DNA from: Macrocybe gigantea
Taxonomy: Eukaryota > Basidiomycota > Agaricomycetes > Agaricales > Callistosporiaceae
DNA length: 64,000 nucleotides
NCBI GenBank assembly: GCA_011319805.1
Contig: SJRY01000229.1
Coordinates: forward strand, 806,001-870,000
Direction of reading: 5' to 3'
The notes under the pieces were generated by a model. It ran no database searches. It was not told the origin of the DNA and saw only the letters and a program-made list of their open reading frames with translations. Both the position numbers and the translations under genes were made by a program. Positions 33,126 through 45,792 of this stretch are shown one piece after another. Within the stretch, counting starts at the first letter, position 1. Each line of letters begins with the position of its first letter.

Positions 33126-34138
33126 ATGCATTGTTTCGAATCCGTCAATGCAGATATCACAGGTGTCGGCGTTCGAGCTGCCATTTACATAGGGTGCTTG
33201 ACGATGGGTGTGGCACATTTTTTCTCTTCATCGGCGTTCTCTCACAGTCAAAACCTGTGCCGCAGTGATTTTTGGAGCTCTCAGTCGTATACGACCGAGT
33301 CCTCGTACACGAGCGGGACTCTTCACGAACATGCGGCTGCAGCTTTATTCCTGGATGGCATTCACGATAACGGTGTACACGCAGATGAACCGAGATCACC
33401 TCAGCCTCTTCCACGAGATGGTCATCGTCCACCTCGAGTCGATGTTGATTGTCAGCACGTTCTTTTCCTTTTTCTTCTCCAGGTCTCCGCGAACGCGGCT
33501 CATTAAGATCGTGACGTACTTCTTGGTGGTCATTGGTGTTGCGAACTGCATCTGGTGGGTCGTAGAGTTTTACAGTCCGACATGCGAGCCCAGCTCGAGA
33601 GAGAACGAACCAGACGGAGGCCTGTCGCATGTCACTTGGGTCATTCTGTTCCATGTCATCATCCGCGGCAGGAAAGCATCGCTGTCATTCTGGTACTTCA
33701 CGTTCTTCAAGGCCATAGGTGTCATTTTGCTCGGTTTTGGGGCCACGAGTCTGTCTTGGCCGTTTATGCTATCTATTTCATCGAAGAGGTGATCGAGATT
33801 GAACGGTCGTTCAGACTAAATCCTATTGACCATTCGCTTGAAATTATTCTGGGATATGGCCAGGCAAGTCCAGTAACCTTCATCGCAGCCGCGGCAGTTC
33901 TGACTTGTCCGTTTTACTTCAGTTTTTGCCGTTGGTTATGTTTGTCGTGGCTAACTTGCTTTCATGGTTTGATGATCGACATTCCGAGGCTCCACCAGAA
34001 CCCACTCTACCTTTTTTACCTGTGCGAGGAGGAGGTATTGAAGCTGGTGCCAATTCATCTCGACCAAACACTTCACAGACAGAAAAATCGCGTATATCTA
34101 GGACGAGCGTCACTCTAGAGCCTTTGGCACAAGTTTGA
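33126..34138 (+). CDS. Basidiomycete multi-pass membrane protein
   Basis: Start at 33126 gives MHCFESVNADITGVGVRAAI, the N-terminal block of a family widespread in Agaricomycetes (typically N-x-DI-x-G-x-G-VR). Hydrophobic segments follow: YSWMAFTITVYTQM, LIVSTFFSFFF, IKIVTYFLVVIGVANCIWWV, VTWVILFHVII, FKAIGVILLGF and FLPLVMFVVANLLSWF. That suggests about seven membrane spans. A hydrophilic, Pro/Ser-rich tail ends at 34138. The intron at 33864-33922 begins with a near-perfect GC donor (CAG|GCAAGT); joining it gives EIILGYGQ|FLPLVMF in frame. Function unknown. It stands alone between the ABC transporter and the RING protein. Confidence 0.7.
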
Positions 34139-34287
34139 AATGTCGTTTTATGCATGTAATGAAAGTCGGCTTGCTTATCTAATATGAGAGTGATTCAGGA
34201 GTGACCAGATCGCTCGCCTCTCTCAAGGTTAGTGCTGGACACGACGAGTGGTTGCTCAGCCTCTGCGCTTTCTTCCTCCCGCCAGCC

Positions 34288-37146
34288 ATGGCCAGCCCGC
34301 CGTTCACCGCACAGCGAGTGCAGATCTCCTACAACCTATCCTCACTATTCGACTATCTCCCATCTCGCCTCCTCAAGCGTTGGATAGCCGTCCCCAGCAA
34401 TACCAATGACATGGAGCATGACTATGCCCCCGACCCAATTCCCACTCCCGACTTCAATTCGCCATCCCTTCAATTCGGCCAACAGACACGCCAGACAGGA
34501 CACAAGATCCCGCCAGCGTTCCCCGGCCCGCTGGGCTTCTTCACCTCGGGCTACATGCTCGGTCTATTCCTGATGGCCGTCATACTGCACAGGATCCAAT
34601 ACACGATTGTCCCGAGGTATGCTAGGAGGGCATGGACGCGACAACCCAACGTGCTACAGCGCCCGCCTACATCCTACGGCTACACGATGTTCATTCGCCG
34701 CATATTTCCGCTCGACTTTACCAGTACAGCAACCCGTCTCGTATTCCACCTCCCGACGCTATATCTCCTCTCCAGAACGCTTCTGCTTTGGATCCTCGTG
34801 GTGTTCCAGACTTCAGAGATATCGCTGCCGGATGTGCGTGCATTTGACTGGCTCGCAACGTGGGCGGAAAGCAAGGAGATGTCGGAGGTGTGCTGGGCCA
34901 CGTTCTGTGCGATTTGTCTCGCGTTTTGCGTGGAGTCGCTCGTGAGGGCGCTTGATGGACATGGGACACATACCGCGGCTTTTGGGATGGGCGCCGGCGA
35001 TAACCCGAACACGTCCCCATTCAATTTGGTGCGTATACGCGCTTGTTCGTGGTTATATGCGCTCTGATTTGTCTGGTATAGGTCGGCTACGCATTTCTGC
35101 TTCATGTGTACTCCTCTCCTTCGTCACATACCTACCATCCACTGGCAGACTCATCTCCGTCTCGACCAGACAAGCATGTCGTTATCACCATCGCTATTCC
35201 CCTAATACAAGTAAGCTTTTCCAAATATTTCTTACTCCGTCTGACAGGTCGTTCCCCAGTTAACCCTACTTCATATCCTCTCGGTATTCAAACGATTCTC
35301 CAATCACCGACTAATACCCACCGCATTGTCATCTTTCTTGTCTTTGACTCATTTCCATCTCACACTACTACCCCACTTCTTCAAATTACCATTTCTGTCA
35401 GACACAGAGACATCCGCGACAGATTCAAATCAGCAGCCCAGCGCACGGCGTGCACACGTTCGAACAAAGCATTTCCCACTCCTTAACTATGTACCCAATA
35501 TCTTCGAAACACTTTTGATGCTCAGCATACTGCTCTCCTTCTTGCTTAATCTACTCATCCGCATCCTCGCGGGTCCAGAAGACAGCTCGCAAGGTAACTC
35601 ACGGCCAAGAACGAGGATAAGCGAAGTGCACAGTCGTCACTTTCATCGCCGGAGTCGGAGAAGGCGAAACAGGTTTTCCTGCTCCTCATTTTCCTCCTTC
35701 CTGCCTCAGTTTGTCGTCGATTTCTTCGCAAATTTACCATATGAAGAGGATTTCGGTGTTATGCTCCTTCGTGCCGGGACCAGGAGTCTGGAAGAGGCGG
35801 CCGGAACCAAGGGCCTTGGTAACGAAGTCGCCCACATTGAACAACCCGGCGAGAGAATTGAATACGGCAAAATCAATCTCGGGAAGACCGATATTGCGGC
35901 TATGATTCCGGCCATGATGACCACTACCACTGCCATCGAACACAACTCTACTGCTTCACAAGGCATAGCCCTCAAGGGGAAAGGCCCGGAAGGGGTGGGC
36001 ATTCGAAAACGATTGATCACGAAAACGACGACCAAGATCCTTCAAGGTCTGCGCAACGAGATCAGGACCGTCAATTCGTCGCCTTTACCCAACGCTGATC
36101 CATCTAATTCTGGGGGACAACTCCAATGGGCTTCGTCAAGGCTTTGTTCCGTTGCGTTGGCCTAGACTGGCAGAGAATTCGTGCCATTGCCAAGTTCTTC
36201 TGGAACATGGTTTTGCTCGCTAAGGGCTTTATCACTTCGATGTTCCAGGCCGTGAAGGCAAAATTACGTGGTCTTAAAAGCGAAGTAGTCGGAATTGCAA
36301 GCAACGATATGAACACGTACGCGGAGACTCGGCAATTCGGCCATGTTTCTGAGGAGAGCGAGGAGGATGTTTATGCGCGCTTTTTGCGAGGAGAGGAGCT
36401 GAGCAGCGATGATGAGGACTATACGATCCACGATTCCGAGTTTACAGAAACCGAGGACATCACTCGGGGCGAAGAGGGGGAATCGGACTTCGACGAGACA
36501 GGGGACGAGAGTCGCAAAGACGAGGTGATTAATTTATTATTTGATCTGTTCTTTGGTGGTGCTTCATCGTCGTCGTCTTCGGGCACAAATGATGGCGCTG
36601 CGATGAGGGATGAAAGCAGGATGGTGCTGCGAAGGCTAGTGGACGAGCACGGACCGCTGACGAGGGAGCGCTGGAGGCGGCTTATGGCGTACCAGAGCCT
36701 GGAGCCGAATCCTAACTTAGGGGCGGGGGCTGGCTTGGATGTTCTGAGCGAGGACGGCCAAGTGGAGAGCTGGATCGAGCGCAAGAGGACTATGGGCGCA
36801 ATGCGGAGGGACGCTGAGAGTGGAGAAGAGGGCAGCGAATCATCGACGGCCTCGACGGCCTGTGTGGTCTGTCTGACCGAACAGCGAGTGGTCATCTGCT
36901 GGCCTTGTCGGTGAGTATGGGTTCGTTGCGCCCGGTACGTTTATTGACGGTTTTGGGGAATAGGTGTCTTGCAATGTGCGATAATTGCCGCCAGGCGTTG
37001 GCGTCGAGAAGTGTCCCGAGCAAGCATCGTTGTCCTTGCTGCAGACGAGTGTGAGTTTCGGCATTTTCTCCTGTACCGATGTATATCATTCATGACGCTC
37101 GCTCTATCCAGTGTCGAAGGCTTTTCTAGAATCTTCATTCCTTAAT
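34288..37146 (+). CDS. Asi1/Asi3-like multi-pass membrane RING E3 ligase
   Basis: Probable inner-nuclear-membrane or ER ubiquitin ligase. Start at 34288: MASPPFTAQRVQISYNLSSL. Membrane segments include FFTSGYMLGLFLMAVIL, LPTLYLLSRTLLLWILVVF and NYVPNIFETLLMLSILLSFL, the last typical of fungal Asi-like proteins. EDFGVMLLRAGTRSLEEA follows. The C-terminus has an acidic region and RING CVVC...WPCRC|LAMCDNC...CPCC, ending VEGFSRIFIP. Cys replaces the usual His at the fourth ligand. Introns at 35029-35080 and 35213-35248 and two splitting the RING keep frame. Near 36124 one A appears missing (CCAATGG), separating GGQLQ from MGFVKALFRC. Asi identity is by motif layout; confidence is good for RING E3, moderate for Asi orthology. 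Confidence 0.72.
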
Positions 37147-37685
37147 ATCCTCTCACAGCTTGGTTGATACACATGTGGTTTGCCGCATTTCGGCTGCACA
37201 ACCACAAGTCACACTCGCATCTTTCAGCTTCTCTCTTCCATTGGTTATAATTAAGACAAATGATTGTCCAACCTGTATCGCGGACCATTTTAGTACTATT
37301 ACTCCTTGGGTTGTACAGCATATATACATTGCATGCGTTCTATCTATTGTGCAGACTGGTGTCTCTATTTATTTATGTAAGCGGTAATTTCGTATTCGCC
37401 ATTGGCCCTGCAAGCACTTTGCGGATACCGAAGTGTAAGCGTTCTCATATATTCACAATTGCGATGATAGGGCGTTGGGCAATCAAGAATATGGTACAAA
37501 ACGATTGAGATTAGCCTAATAACTAGTTGCAGATAGCTCATACTACTACGATGTGAAATGATACCTGGATGAGGGACAAAATATTAGAAAAGAAAGAACA
37601 ACGTAAGTCAAAGGAGATCTTGTAATTCGTCAGACGTCGACAAATTGCGAGTCGCTAGTTGCGCTTCCAGAGTCCTGCATCGTTC
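37147..37685. other. Intergenic, convergent 3' ends
   Basis: About 540 nt between convergent genes. Nothing recognised beyond possible 3' UTRs. Confidence 0.4.
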
Positions 37686-40600
37686 CTACCAGCCTTGCTT
37701 GGGCGGTGGCATGGACACAGAACGCGGTGTGGGACCGGCGCTCCTCGGGAGAGTAGCAGAGAACGTGAATTCAGACCCGACCGGCGTCGACGAGATCGGT
37801 GTGGATTCAAAGAACGAAGGACCAGACGGCGGTAAAGAAGGGCGAGACAGTTTTCGTCTGACGTTGACAGAGGCCGACGCCGACACCGGAGTGTGAACAG
37901 AAGCAGAAGAGAGAGAGAGCGGAGGAACGGGCGTCGTAGTTGGAACGGAAGGGAACGAATCGAATAGCGGTGAAGGAATCGACGATGCGCTAGACTCGAC
38001 GGAGACGAACGAGGATGGGCGCGTGGAGGACTGCGAGTCGATAGGCGAAGGCAGGGGATGCAGCAGTGAGTCGATGCTGAGGTAGGTCGTCTCGGACTCG
38101 GCCCGCAGCGCCGCCGTTGCATGAGCGTGCGCAGCGGGAGTGTACACGGGGCTAGTCGGAGTGGGCGCGTACGAGGGGGAGAACTGAGCCGTCCCTGGTG
38201 TCGCCAGGGTGTTCGCTTGACCGTGCACAGCTGGCGTGTACACGGGGCTGGTGGGGACCGCAGCGTAAGAGGGAGAGAACGAGGATGTCCCTGGGACGTT
38301 GAGGGAAGCCGAGCGGCGGGGGGAGACCAATTCGCCTGGAGGTGAGAGAGAGTCGGGTCCATCAAAATCAAACGAGAGCGGAATGGGATCCAGCTGGGGT
38401 ATGGACGCTGCTGCGGCTTTGGCGGCGGCGGATTGGGTTATCCGATCTGCAACATCGTTTGAGAAAACGGCTATGACATACGTATGGGACTAGGGAAACA
38501 CTGACCAATGGTATCATATGCGCTCTTGGCGCTCAAGCTTGACTTCGACCTGCTCCTGGGCCAGATTTTGTCCGCGAACGACGTAGTCCTATGCACGCTC
38601 GTAGTGCTTTTGTTCAGCGACGACGGCCAGGGTATAGACGAGTCGTGTTCGGGAATAGGTGGCGTCGACCCGGGACCGCTTCTCGTTGACTCCATGCTGC
38701 GGTCATATGCGAGATGATGGTCCTCGGAAGAGATCTCCGACGACGTGGAAGCGCTGTAGCGTGGATGAGAAGATGACTGGTTGGACGATCGAGACGTGGA
38801 TGTGAGGCGGCGAAGGCCGGAGAAGTAATGCCGACGCGACTTGGGCGACGCATCAGACTCTCCCTCAGTAGAATCGGCCTCGTTGTGCTTCTCGAGAACT
38901 TGTGGCACCTTCTGAGAGTCTGGCAAGTGAGTCGATTTGACGCGTGGCTGCGGCTCAGCAGGCGCCGAGCGTTCTTTGCGGTGAGAAGACCTGTTTCGCA
39001 GGAGATTGAAAGGGTTCTTGGGCTTGCTAGTCTGCTCCTGACTGCTGCGGTATTGCGAGTCACTGTCGTCAAAGAAAGAGACCTCCTCCAGGGACTTGAC
39101 GTCCTTTGTTTCTTCCACTATCTTCTCAGACAACTTGGTGCTATCTGTTTTGATCTCGCTGGGTAGCTGTCCCTCTGACAGAGTCTGCTCTAACAAGGCA
39201 GCATCGTGGAGTAGGTCAGCTAAATCACCGAAGCCTGGGCTGGTCGGAGGTTCAGCGTGGAGAAAAGATTGGCGGATACGAGAACGCAGGGGTGTCTGCG
39301 GGCCAACAGCAGGAGGCAGTTCGGTAACCTTGCGATGGACCACTGCGGAAAAGGAAGGTCCTCTACCAAGCCCTGACGTCAAGCGCTGCTGCTCCATCTC
39401 ACTGTCCGGCGACAGAACACTAGGATGAGAGAACGAGCGTGACTGCCCGTGCCGAGAGCCACTTGAAAACTCTGAGTCGTTGACGTGGGGCGTCGGAGGG
39501 AAGTTCAGGTAATCCGGCTTGGAGGCGTGAGTGGGTGGGATGAACATGGGAACGCCACGGCTCGTCAGTGGCGTCATGCGGTGTCCTTGCACGACGTGCG
39601 ACGGGCTCATCTCAAACATGCTTATCGGCCGGCCGGGTGCGCTGTATGGTGCGCTAAGGACCGTCAGATGATCGGGCGACTTGGCTGTACCTTGTGAGGT
39701 CTCCTCGTTGATCACCGCAGAGGCCTTTACCTTGTCTGCCTCGGACATGAGTTCAGGAGACTGGGTGACGATAATAGACTGCTGATCTGTGGCCTGGTGC
39801 TTCACCGGTACGCTGTCGATCGCTTCGTCCTTCTGCTGGGTCACGCTCTCTGTGGCATGGTATGCCGACGCGACCTCTTCCACCTCGATCGTTAAATCAG
39901 CGACCGGCTTTGTCTTCTTTGATAGCACCAGCGTGCTGCTCTCGCCGTCCGGTTTTCCTGACTGCTCAGCATCAAGACGCATAGCGCGATATGTCAAAGG
40001 GCTTTCCAGCGGCGAAACCTGGTCGGGGAACATATCTTGGATGTTAGCGAAGGATCGAGCGAGCTTGTGGACCGCTTCAGCGAGCGTGACGGGTTCAGGA
40101 GACCGAGCTGGATCAGTGGGCGATTGGATTGGCGAAAGTCCGAGATCGAGTTCGAAGGGTGTCTTGGGAACCTCGAGGACACGCCCCGCAGTAGCAGGGG
40201 TAGGCGGTATGACTCCTTCCTTTGGACGTACGGTGTCCTGTTTCTCGGAATGCATCCCTTGGAGAGGCTCCTCTTTGTCAGCAGAAGGTGCTGCATCATT
40301 CGAAGGCTTGGGCGCAGCATCGGCATTAGAAGGGGCAGAAACCTCTATATCCAACTGAGATGGCGGTTTAGAGGAGATCGGAGTTGCATCATTAGGAGGA
40401 GATGCAGATGGGGGTTATCAGCGGTCTCAACACTGGATTCGTCGATTTTGATGACGGGAGCTGCGGTTGAGGCTGCCATCACTTCGATACTGGTAGGTTC
40501 ATGATGACTGGGGCCCTCAGCGTCCGTGATGGTAGGGCTGGTAGTCGGTATATGAGTGGTGACATGTTCTGCAGGGGTGTTAGTGGTAATGTCTTGAAGT

Positions 40601-41421
40601 ACAACAGTATCTGTAGCTGTAGAATGCTGGTCTGAAGAAATCGGAGACGACAAGAGGCCATCTCTGGTGACAGCATCGGATGGCGTCTGCGTATCCGCCG
40701 GTTCAACAACATCGAGAGACACAACAGCGTCTGGAGAATTGTCTTCTACCTCTTCATCTAGCACAGGATCGACCGGTTCTTGAGACGGTTCATGCGAGTC
40801 GTGAGGCGTCTCGGCAACCGGGGAGTCCGCAGGCACCTCAGCCTTTAGAGCAAGCTCCATCGCCGCAGCGAACGGAATGGCACGAGGCGGCGGTTTCATG
40901 TCCAGCAAAGGAGGCGAAGATGGGGAAGAAGGCGTAGACGGAAAATTGGACGTATCAGGAGAGCCGTCGCTATCATCCATATCCATGGACGGCGGGCTCG
41001 AAAACGACCTGGCACTCTCAAAAGGCGATGCCGCACGGCTCGGTCCAGCGGTGGGAGCGCTCGGCCGCACGGCGCTGGGTATGCGATTGCCGTACAGCTC
41101 CCCGCGCCTCTTCGCTGGCCCGTTCTCAGCTAGAGGCGGCGCGCCCAGGCCAAAGCTCCCCCGCGGAACGGGAACGCCTCCCTTCTTTTCGAACTTTGCT
41201 ATTTTGTCCCGCAAGCCGGCTGAATGCAGCGTCGGACTGGGTGCGGGCGTGGGCGAGACGGGCCGCAGGGTAGAGGATGCATTTCGCTGCTCGATGGCCG
41301 CGATGCGCTCTTTGAGGTTCACGGGAGGCGGTACGACTTTGGAAGCCGTCCTGGAATCAAGGGAAAAAAGCCATGAGTCTAACGAATAAAAAACAGAATG
41401 CATTGTCAGGAAAACTGACAT
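37686..41421 (-). CDS. Long Ser/Pro-rich protein with conserved N-terminal motif
   Basis: Mostly disordered, about 1,150 aa. A conserved N-terminal region has KVVPPPVNLKERIAAIEQRN and LRDKIAKFEKKGGVPVPRG, both seen in other basidiomycetes. The start at 41421 is tentative because the conserved part begins only after a likely intron ending near 41350. The middle is rich in Ser, Thr, Pro and acidic residues. Near 40345-40425 the frame changes. An intron GTTGAG...CTAAAC...CTCAG joining DESS to LDIEVSAP fits, but a base missing from the G5 run at 40410 would too. The C-terminal part has AYDTIG|NDVADRITQSAAAK and LDPIPLSFDFDGPDS, then two copies of a PTSPVYTPA-type repeat, ending PPPKQGW. No function recognised; coiled-coil propensity around KERIAAIEQ is modest. 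Confidence 0.6.
38125..38294. repeat. Two-copy 96-nt-spaced coding repeat
   Basis: Units at 38125-38197 and 38221-38294 share most bases and encode FSPSYAxxPTSPVYTPA twice. They lie in the disordered tail of the long Ser/Pro-rich protein. Confidence 0.65.
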
Positions 41422-41741
41422 TGGTAGACCAAGAGTGCCGAAACTAGAAAACGAGAATGCTAAATGCAGGGTAATTAGTGAGGTTGTTACAGACCGACCA
41501 GCGACTGTAAGTCACCCCGGACGAGGGAGAAAGGGGGTCAATGTGGAACAAGGAGTCGGAAGACGACTTCAATGAGGTCGCAGTGCTTAGTCTCCGCGAA
41601 AAACCAACTGATCAATGAACCTGAAACGGACATCAACTCGCGGCCATCACCATCCAGGGCACTTGGCAACCGTTTTAGACGCTCCCGTTTCCATGGCTCG
41701 ACGTCTACTACTTAGGCTCCTGCAGGACAAGTCCTTCAGCT

Positions 41742-44287
41742 TCAGCTATCATCTACACCCTTCTTCGACAACCAATACATCCTCCGTCTGTCTTGGCGAC
41801 TAAAACCTGAGGCTTTTAAATGCCCTGAAGGCTTGATCTTCCCTCCGATATGATCGCCATGTCCATCACGATGCCGCCTTTTACCGTCAACGTGTTCCCC
41901 TTCCTCCTCGCTAACGCCATACCCATTCCACAGGGGTTCTTCCAACTCCTCATCATTGTCTGACCCATCTTCGCTACCATAGTCGTTACCCGCGACATCG
42001 TAACCGTTCCATGACGGTTCTTCATACTCGTCATCATCATCGTCGGGAATAAAGACCGTATGAGCATCTTCCACTCGACCCGTTCTTCGCCGCTTCTTGG
42101 GTGGCTGTTTTCTACCGATGGTATACCTTCCCTCCTCCTCGTCGTTATCCTCGGCGTCATGGAGTCTGGCACGGTGATGTTCGTCGTCGGAATCCGCTCC
42201 AGCCGCTTGCCATGCAGAGTGGACACTTTGCGCCGCCTCTTTCGATCTCGAGGAGGACGGCTTTGTGCGACCCTGGTCTGCCCCCTTCGCTTCGACGACA
42301 GCCGGCTCGGGAGTGACACCAAGCAAATCATGGAGTACTTTGCTATCGTGCAACTCTTGCACAAGTCTCCGATGATTGATCGTCTATAACATACATTAAG
42401 CAGGAGAACACGCGAAGCGAAGAAGTGAAAAAACTTGCCTCCTGCGTCACGACCATGATGCTGGAGAGTATGCTCGACTCCTCTGGCTCCCTCCGACTCC
42501 GCAGCTGAACCGTTCGTCCCTCTCGTCGCGCGCTGAGCAGGCCAGCCTGCAGGTATGCTGCCGCAGTCAGGATATTGTACGCACCCGCAAGCGTGGCGCG
42601 GACTTTGGCAAAACCGTATGATCCTCTGGAAATGTCGTTTGCTACGTAGAAATTTCCCGTTTAGATAGAGATGCTAGATTTGATGGAGAACACGCACATG
42701 GATCCGCAGGGTCCTCGATAGACAATAGATGAGACTTGTAAAAATCGTACCATCCCCGTTGCCTCTTGCTGAAATACGTGCCACCGTCTCTCACCGAGAT
42801 GCCAACCTCATCATAGTTGAAATAGCACCCGTAGAGTTCGAAAAACTCCATCAACAGCACACCGAGATTTTTCTCTGCATCAATCTCGCCTCGTCGAATT
42901 TTCGGATGCATCTGCAGGAAGCTGATGGCCAAACAGACAATGCTGTAGCTTCCCAAGCCCCCAGTGAACACCTCGTTCATGCTCCGCTGGCTGAGGAAAG
43001 CCTTGGTAATCATCACGAGGCTCCGCAACGCCAGACTGCCTCTACCGCCTTCACCACTGCCATGCATGTCTTGAAGAAATCCGTTCACCATCTTTCCAGA
43101 GGTAATCCCGTTCGATTGATTGATGCTGATATCCACGTTGAAGCGCCCATGATTGGTCACAAATTTGACGATAGGGACCTTGGCTTTGGCAATTATGGAC
43201 ACTCTCGAGGTGATGCCGGCGCGTTTCAGCGTGTTCGCCAGCGCATGGAGGACGGTAACTTTGTTGCTGTACGCCATCGAGTCGGAAAGGATGACGAGGT
43301 CGATATCTCTGGTAGAAATGTCAACTGTGATCTTTGGTCATATTACTTGAAATGCACTTGCCCAAGGGGAAGGTATAATTTTGTTTCGTAGCTGCCGAAC
43401 GGGATGATCTTGGCGTCGGGGAATGAGGCAGTGACAGCTTTCGATATGAGAGAGACGACCATCCCACGAACTCTGTCTTCGACGGCAGTAGGTGATATCC
43501 ATTCCACAAATGCTTTTACTTCGCGATGTAGCCTGACGATAGAAGAAAATTGGTCCATTTAACCCGAACGTGAAGTCGAGGAAGCGCACATTTCCGCAAC
43601 ATTGTTGTAACTGTCCCAGTCTATTCCAGAAATCCAGGGCATCTTGGGTGACGCGATGCCGGCGCGATGTCGTCCCGAGGGCGTGTCGTCGTCGAAATCG
43701 AATATCATGTCGTACTTGCGCTTGTGGCTCCCTCCGTCTCTTTCTTTGTCCTGCGCGCGTTCCTTTTCTCTCTCCTTGTCCCGACCTCGGTCTCGATCCC
43801 TGTCCCTGTCCTTCCTGCGTTCCCTGCTTCTTTCCCTTCTTTCCTTCTGCCGTTCCCTGCTCCTTTCCCTGTCTCTGCTCCTCTCCCGATGTCTTTCCCC
43901 TTCATCTCTATCTTTCCCTCGATCGCGACGGCGCGCCCTCTTGCTCTCTCGTTCCCTGCTCCGTTCTCTGCTGCGTTTCCTTCCCTTCTCCTCGTCGCTC
44001 GAGCGCGGCCCACGACTCCTCCGTTCGGATTTCGGCTTCGTGGCGTCCTCGACATCTAATGGCACAGACGGGCTGCGCTCCTTCTCCTTTCCCTTCTCGC
44101 CCTTCCTGAACGATCGCACAGCGTCCCGTTCTGCGCTTCCAACCTCGAATCTGTCGTCGTCGAATACAAAAGGAAGAAAGTCCTGTCCTTCCTCGAATGT
44201 GCCAGAGTCTGCAGGCTTCGTGCTGCTGCTAGCTGCGTTTTGGGACGATCCATTCGCATTGCGAGTGTTTCTTGATTCCTTTGCCAT
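41742..44287 (-). CDS. Trf4/Cid14-type non-canonical poly(A) polymerase
   Basis: Nuclear nucleotidyltransferase of the TRAMP complex, adding short A tails to RNAs bound for exosome decay. The start at 44287 (MAKESRNTRNANGSSQNA) opens a disordered N-terminus with a long Arg-Glu/Arg-Asp/Arg-Ser-rich tract (43700-43960). The catalytic domain follows: FVEWISPTAVEDRVRGMVV, IIPFGSYETKLYLPLG|DIDLVIL with the DxD metal ligands, then RFNVDISINQSNG with the third Asp. The PAP-associated domain has LGSYSIVCLAISFLQMHP and NLGVLLMEFFELYG. The tail is acidic with bipartite-type basic runs, ending WLSKKGVDDS. The intron at 43309-43361 has a GC donor (TTGG|GCAAGT); only this reading gives LPLGDIDLVIL. It is upstream of, and codirectional with, the Ser/Pro-rich gene (320 nt gap). 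Confidence 0.9.
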
Positions 44288-44733
44288 TGACGATTAGTGG
44301 GGTATGCGTTTCACAGAACTCGAAAGGGTTCCGGAAGTAAGTCGTCAGTATCTCAAAGCGCCGTTGCTGGGCGGTGAGTGAAGATTTCTTTTGTTTACGG
44401 GACAGCAGCGCTGGTAAACAACGCTGAAAAAGGAAATGCTCAATCCACTCTCAACACAGAAATTCGCCCCGCAAACAAATTATGTTCCACTGTTATCTTC
44501 TAGGTTACGGACTTCCATCTCTGTTTCACCTTCACCCACTCCTGAAATCGCCCTGGACTATACTGAAGATCAGATTGAATTGTTGCACTCTCTGCACTCT
44601 TGTCTTCCGCTGTCGATGGGACCGCTGGACCATGACTGCGTATCCACATAGCAGATATAGGGACTGCCCACGAAGAATCGGGTCTCGCGAATCCGAGGTG
44701 TATCCTCAAAGCCATTAACAAAGGCGCCAGTCC
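44288..44733. other. Intergenic upstream of TRF4
   Basis: About 450 nt; presumed TRF4 promoter and 3' UTR of the next gene. Nothing recognised. Confidence 0.4.
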
Positions 44734-45792
44734 CTAATGCAATGTCTGAGTCAAGACCGAAGTGAAAATATTATTGTAGCTCACTGGAAGCGTTGACAAC
44801 ATTCCATCCAGAATGCCAGGTAGCGTTTTCAACGCCACGACGTCGAGCACCCCAGCAATGAGCAGGGGAATGGAGTACATCAGCGCCGACTCTACTACGA
44901 TTTCGATGACGAGCTTGAATTTCCGAATGCCTTGCATACGGCCAATCGAATATATCCTCAGGATAATGAGAGAAGATGCCATGATTGTGAGACCTGCGCG
45001 GAGAAAGCTGACAGTGATGGTCAGGACCCTGGCAAGCTCGGCCAGCGCTGGAACGTCCGGATCATCTTGTGTCTTTGGCGCCAAGATAACCAAGATATGT
45101 AGAACATAGCTGTGAATAGCTGCAATTGATGCATGGTATGAGATTGTCTTTGAAGGCGTGGGATGGGCCTCACCAGTTTGAGCTATTTCCAGAAGTGCGA
45201 AGAAAAATAAAATCAAGGAGTTACAGTTCCATATTTGCCAACACCTCCAGATCTATCCTTGTGAGTACGTTGTCAGAGTAATATAAAGGAGAACGCACAA
45301 TTAACCCATCACAGAGGAGTACAGCTGTTGTTACCAAAACGTCTCGCCACACCATCGTCGCCGTGGATGGATAGAAAAGACGATTAAGAACGGTCTCAAA
45401 GGAGTCCGTCGTGAAAGTCTGAACAGTGTCGAGACATATGGAAGGAAGGCGAGCTACTATCAACCCGTATTGTATGGCGATAATGACGAACAATGCTATG
45501 CGTTTCTTATTCTCTTGCCGTCTTACTGTCGCAGGAATTCATCAGAAACTCACAAAGCCGAAGCATTGGAAACGCACTTATGTCTCGAGCCATCATGAAT
45601 ACGAAGAGGCCTGTATATACGCCTAGAAAGTGTGTAATTACTTCACAATCCCTACAGGGTCAGTCTGTTCTGTTGCCCACCAGTCAAGAAGCACTGAAGA
45701 ATCGTCCCATGAAACTTTCCGGAAACATATGCCTTGAATATAGGTGGCACAGGAGGCACAGACTGTTGAGAGGAAGTGGGTTGGTCGGCCAT
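44734..45792 (-). CDS. Multi-pass membrane protein, basidiomycete family
   Basis: The start at 45792 (MADQPTSSQQSVPPVPPIF) begins a protein of about 300 aa in four or more exons. Hydrophobic segments include LGVYTGLFVFMMARD (near 45580), MFVIIAIQYGLIVARL, MVWRDVLVTTAVLLCDGLIV, AIHSYVLHILVILAP, IMASSLIILRIYSIGR and YSIPLLIAGVLDVVAL. About seven spans are likely. The WRD...LLCDGLIV block is reminiscent of a large agaricomycete seven-TM family without known ligand. No catalytic motif seen. The last exon ends at 44734; boundaries between the middle exons are approximate. Confidence 0.6.

Noticed and set aside
32805..33218. Minus-strand open frame of about 137 residues
   Set aside because: Half of it is antisense to the membrane-protein gene and the rest has no motif, splice signal or recognisable relative.
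40345..40425. Frameshift in the Ser/Pro-rich gene at a G5 run
   Set aside because: An intron with donor GTTGAG, branch-like CTAAAC and acceptor CTCAG joins both parts in frame, so a lesion is not required.
43570..44297. Plus-strand Ser/Leu/Pro-rich open frames
   Set aside because: They are the antisense of the Arg/Glu-rich tract of the TRF4 gene, which keeps several frames open by composition.
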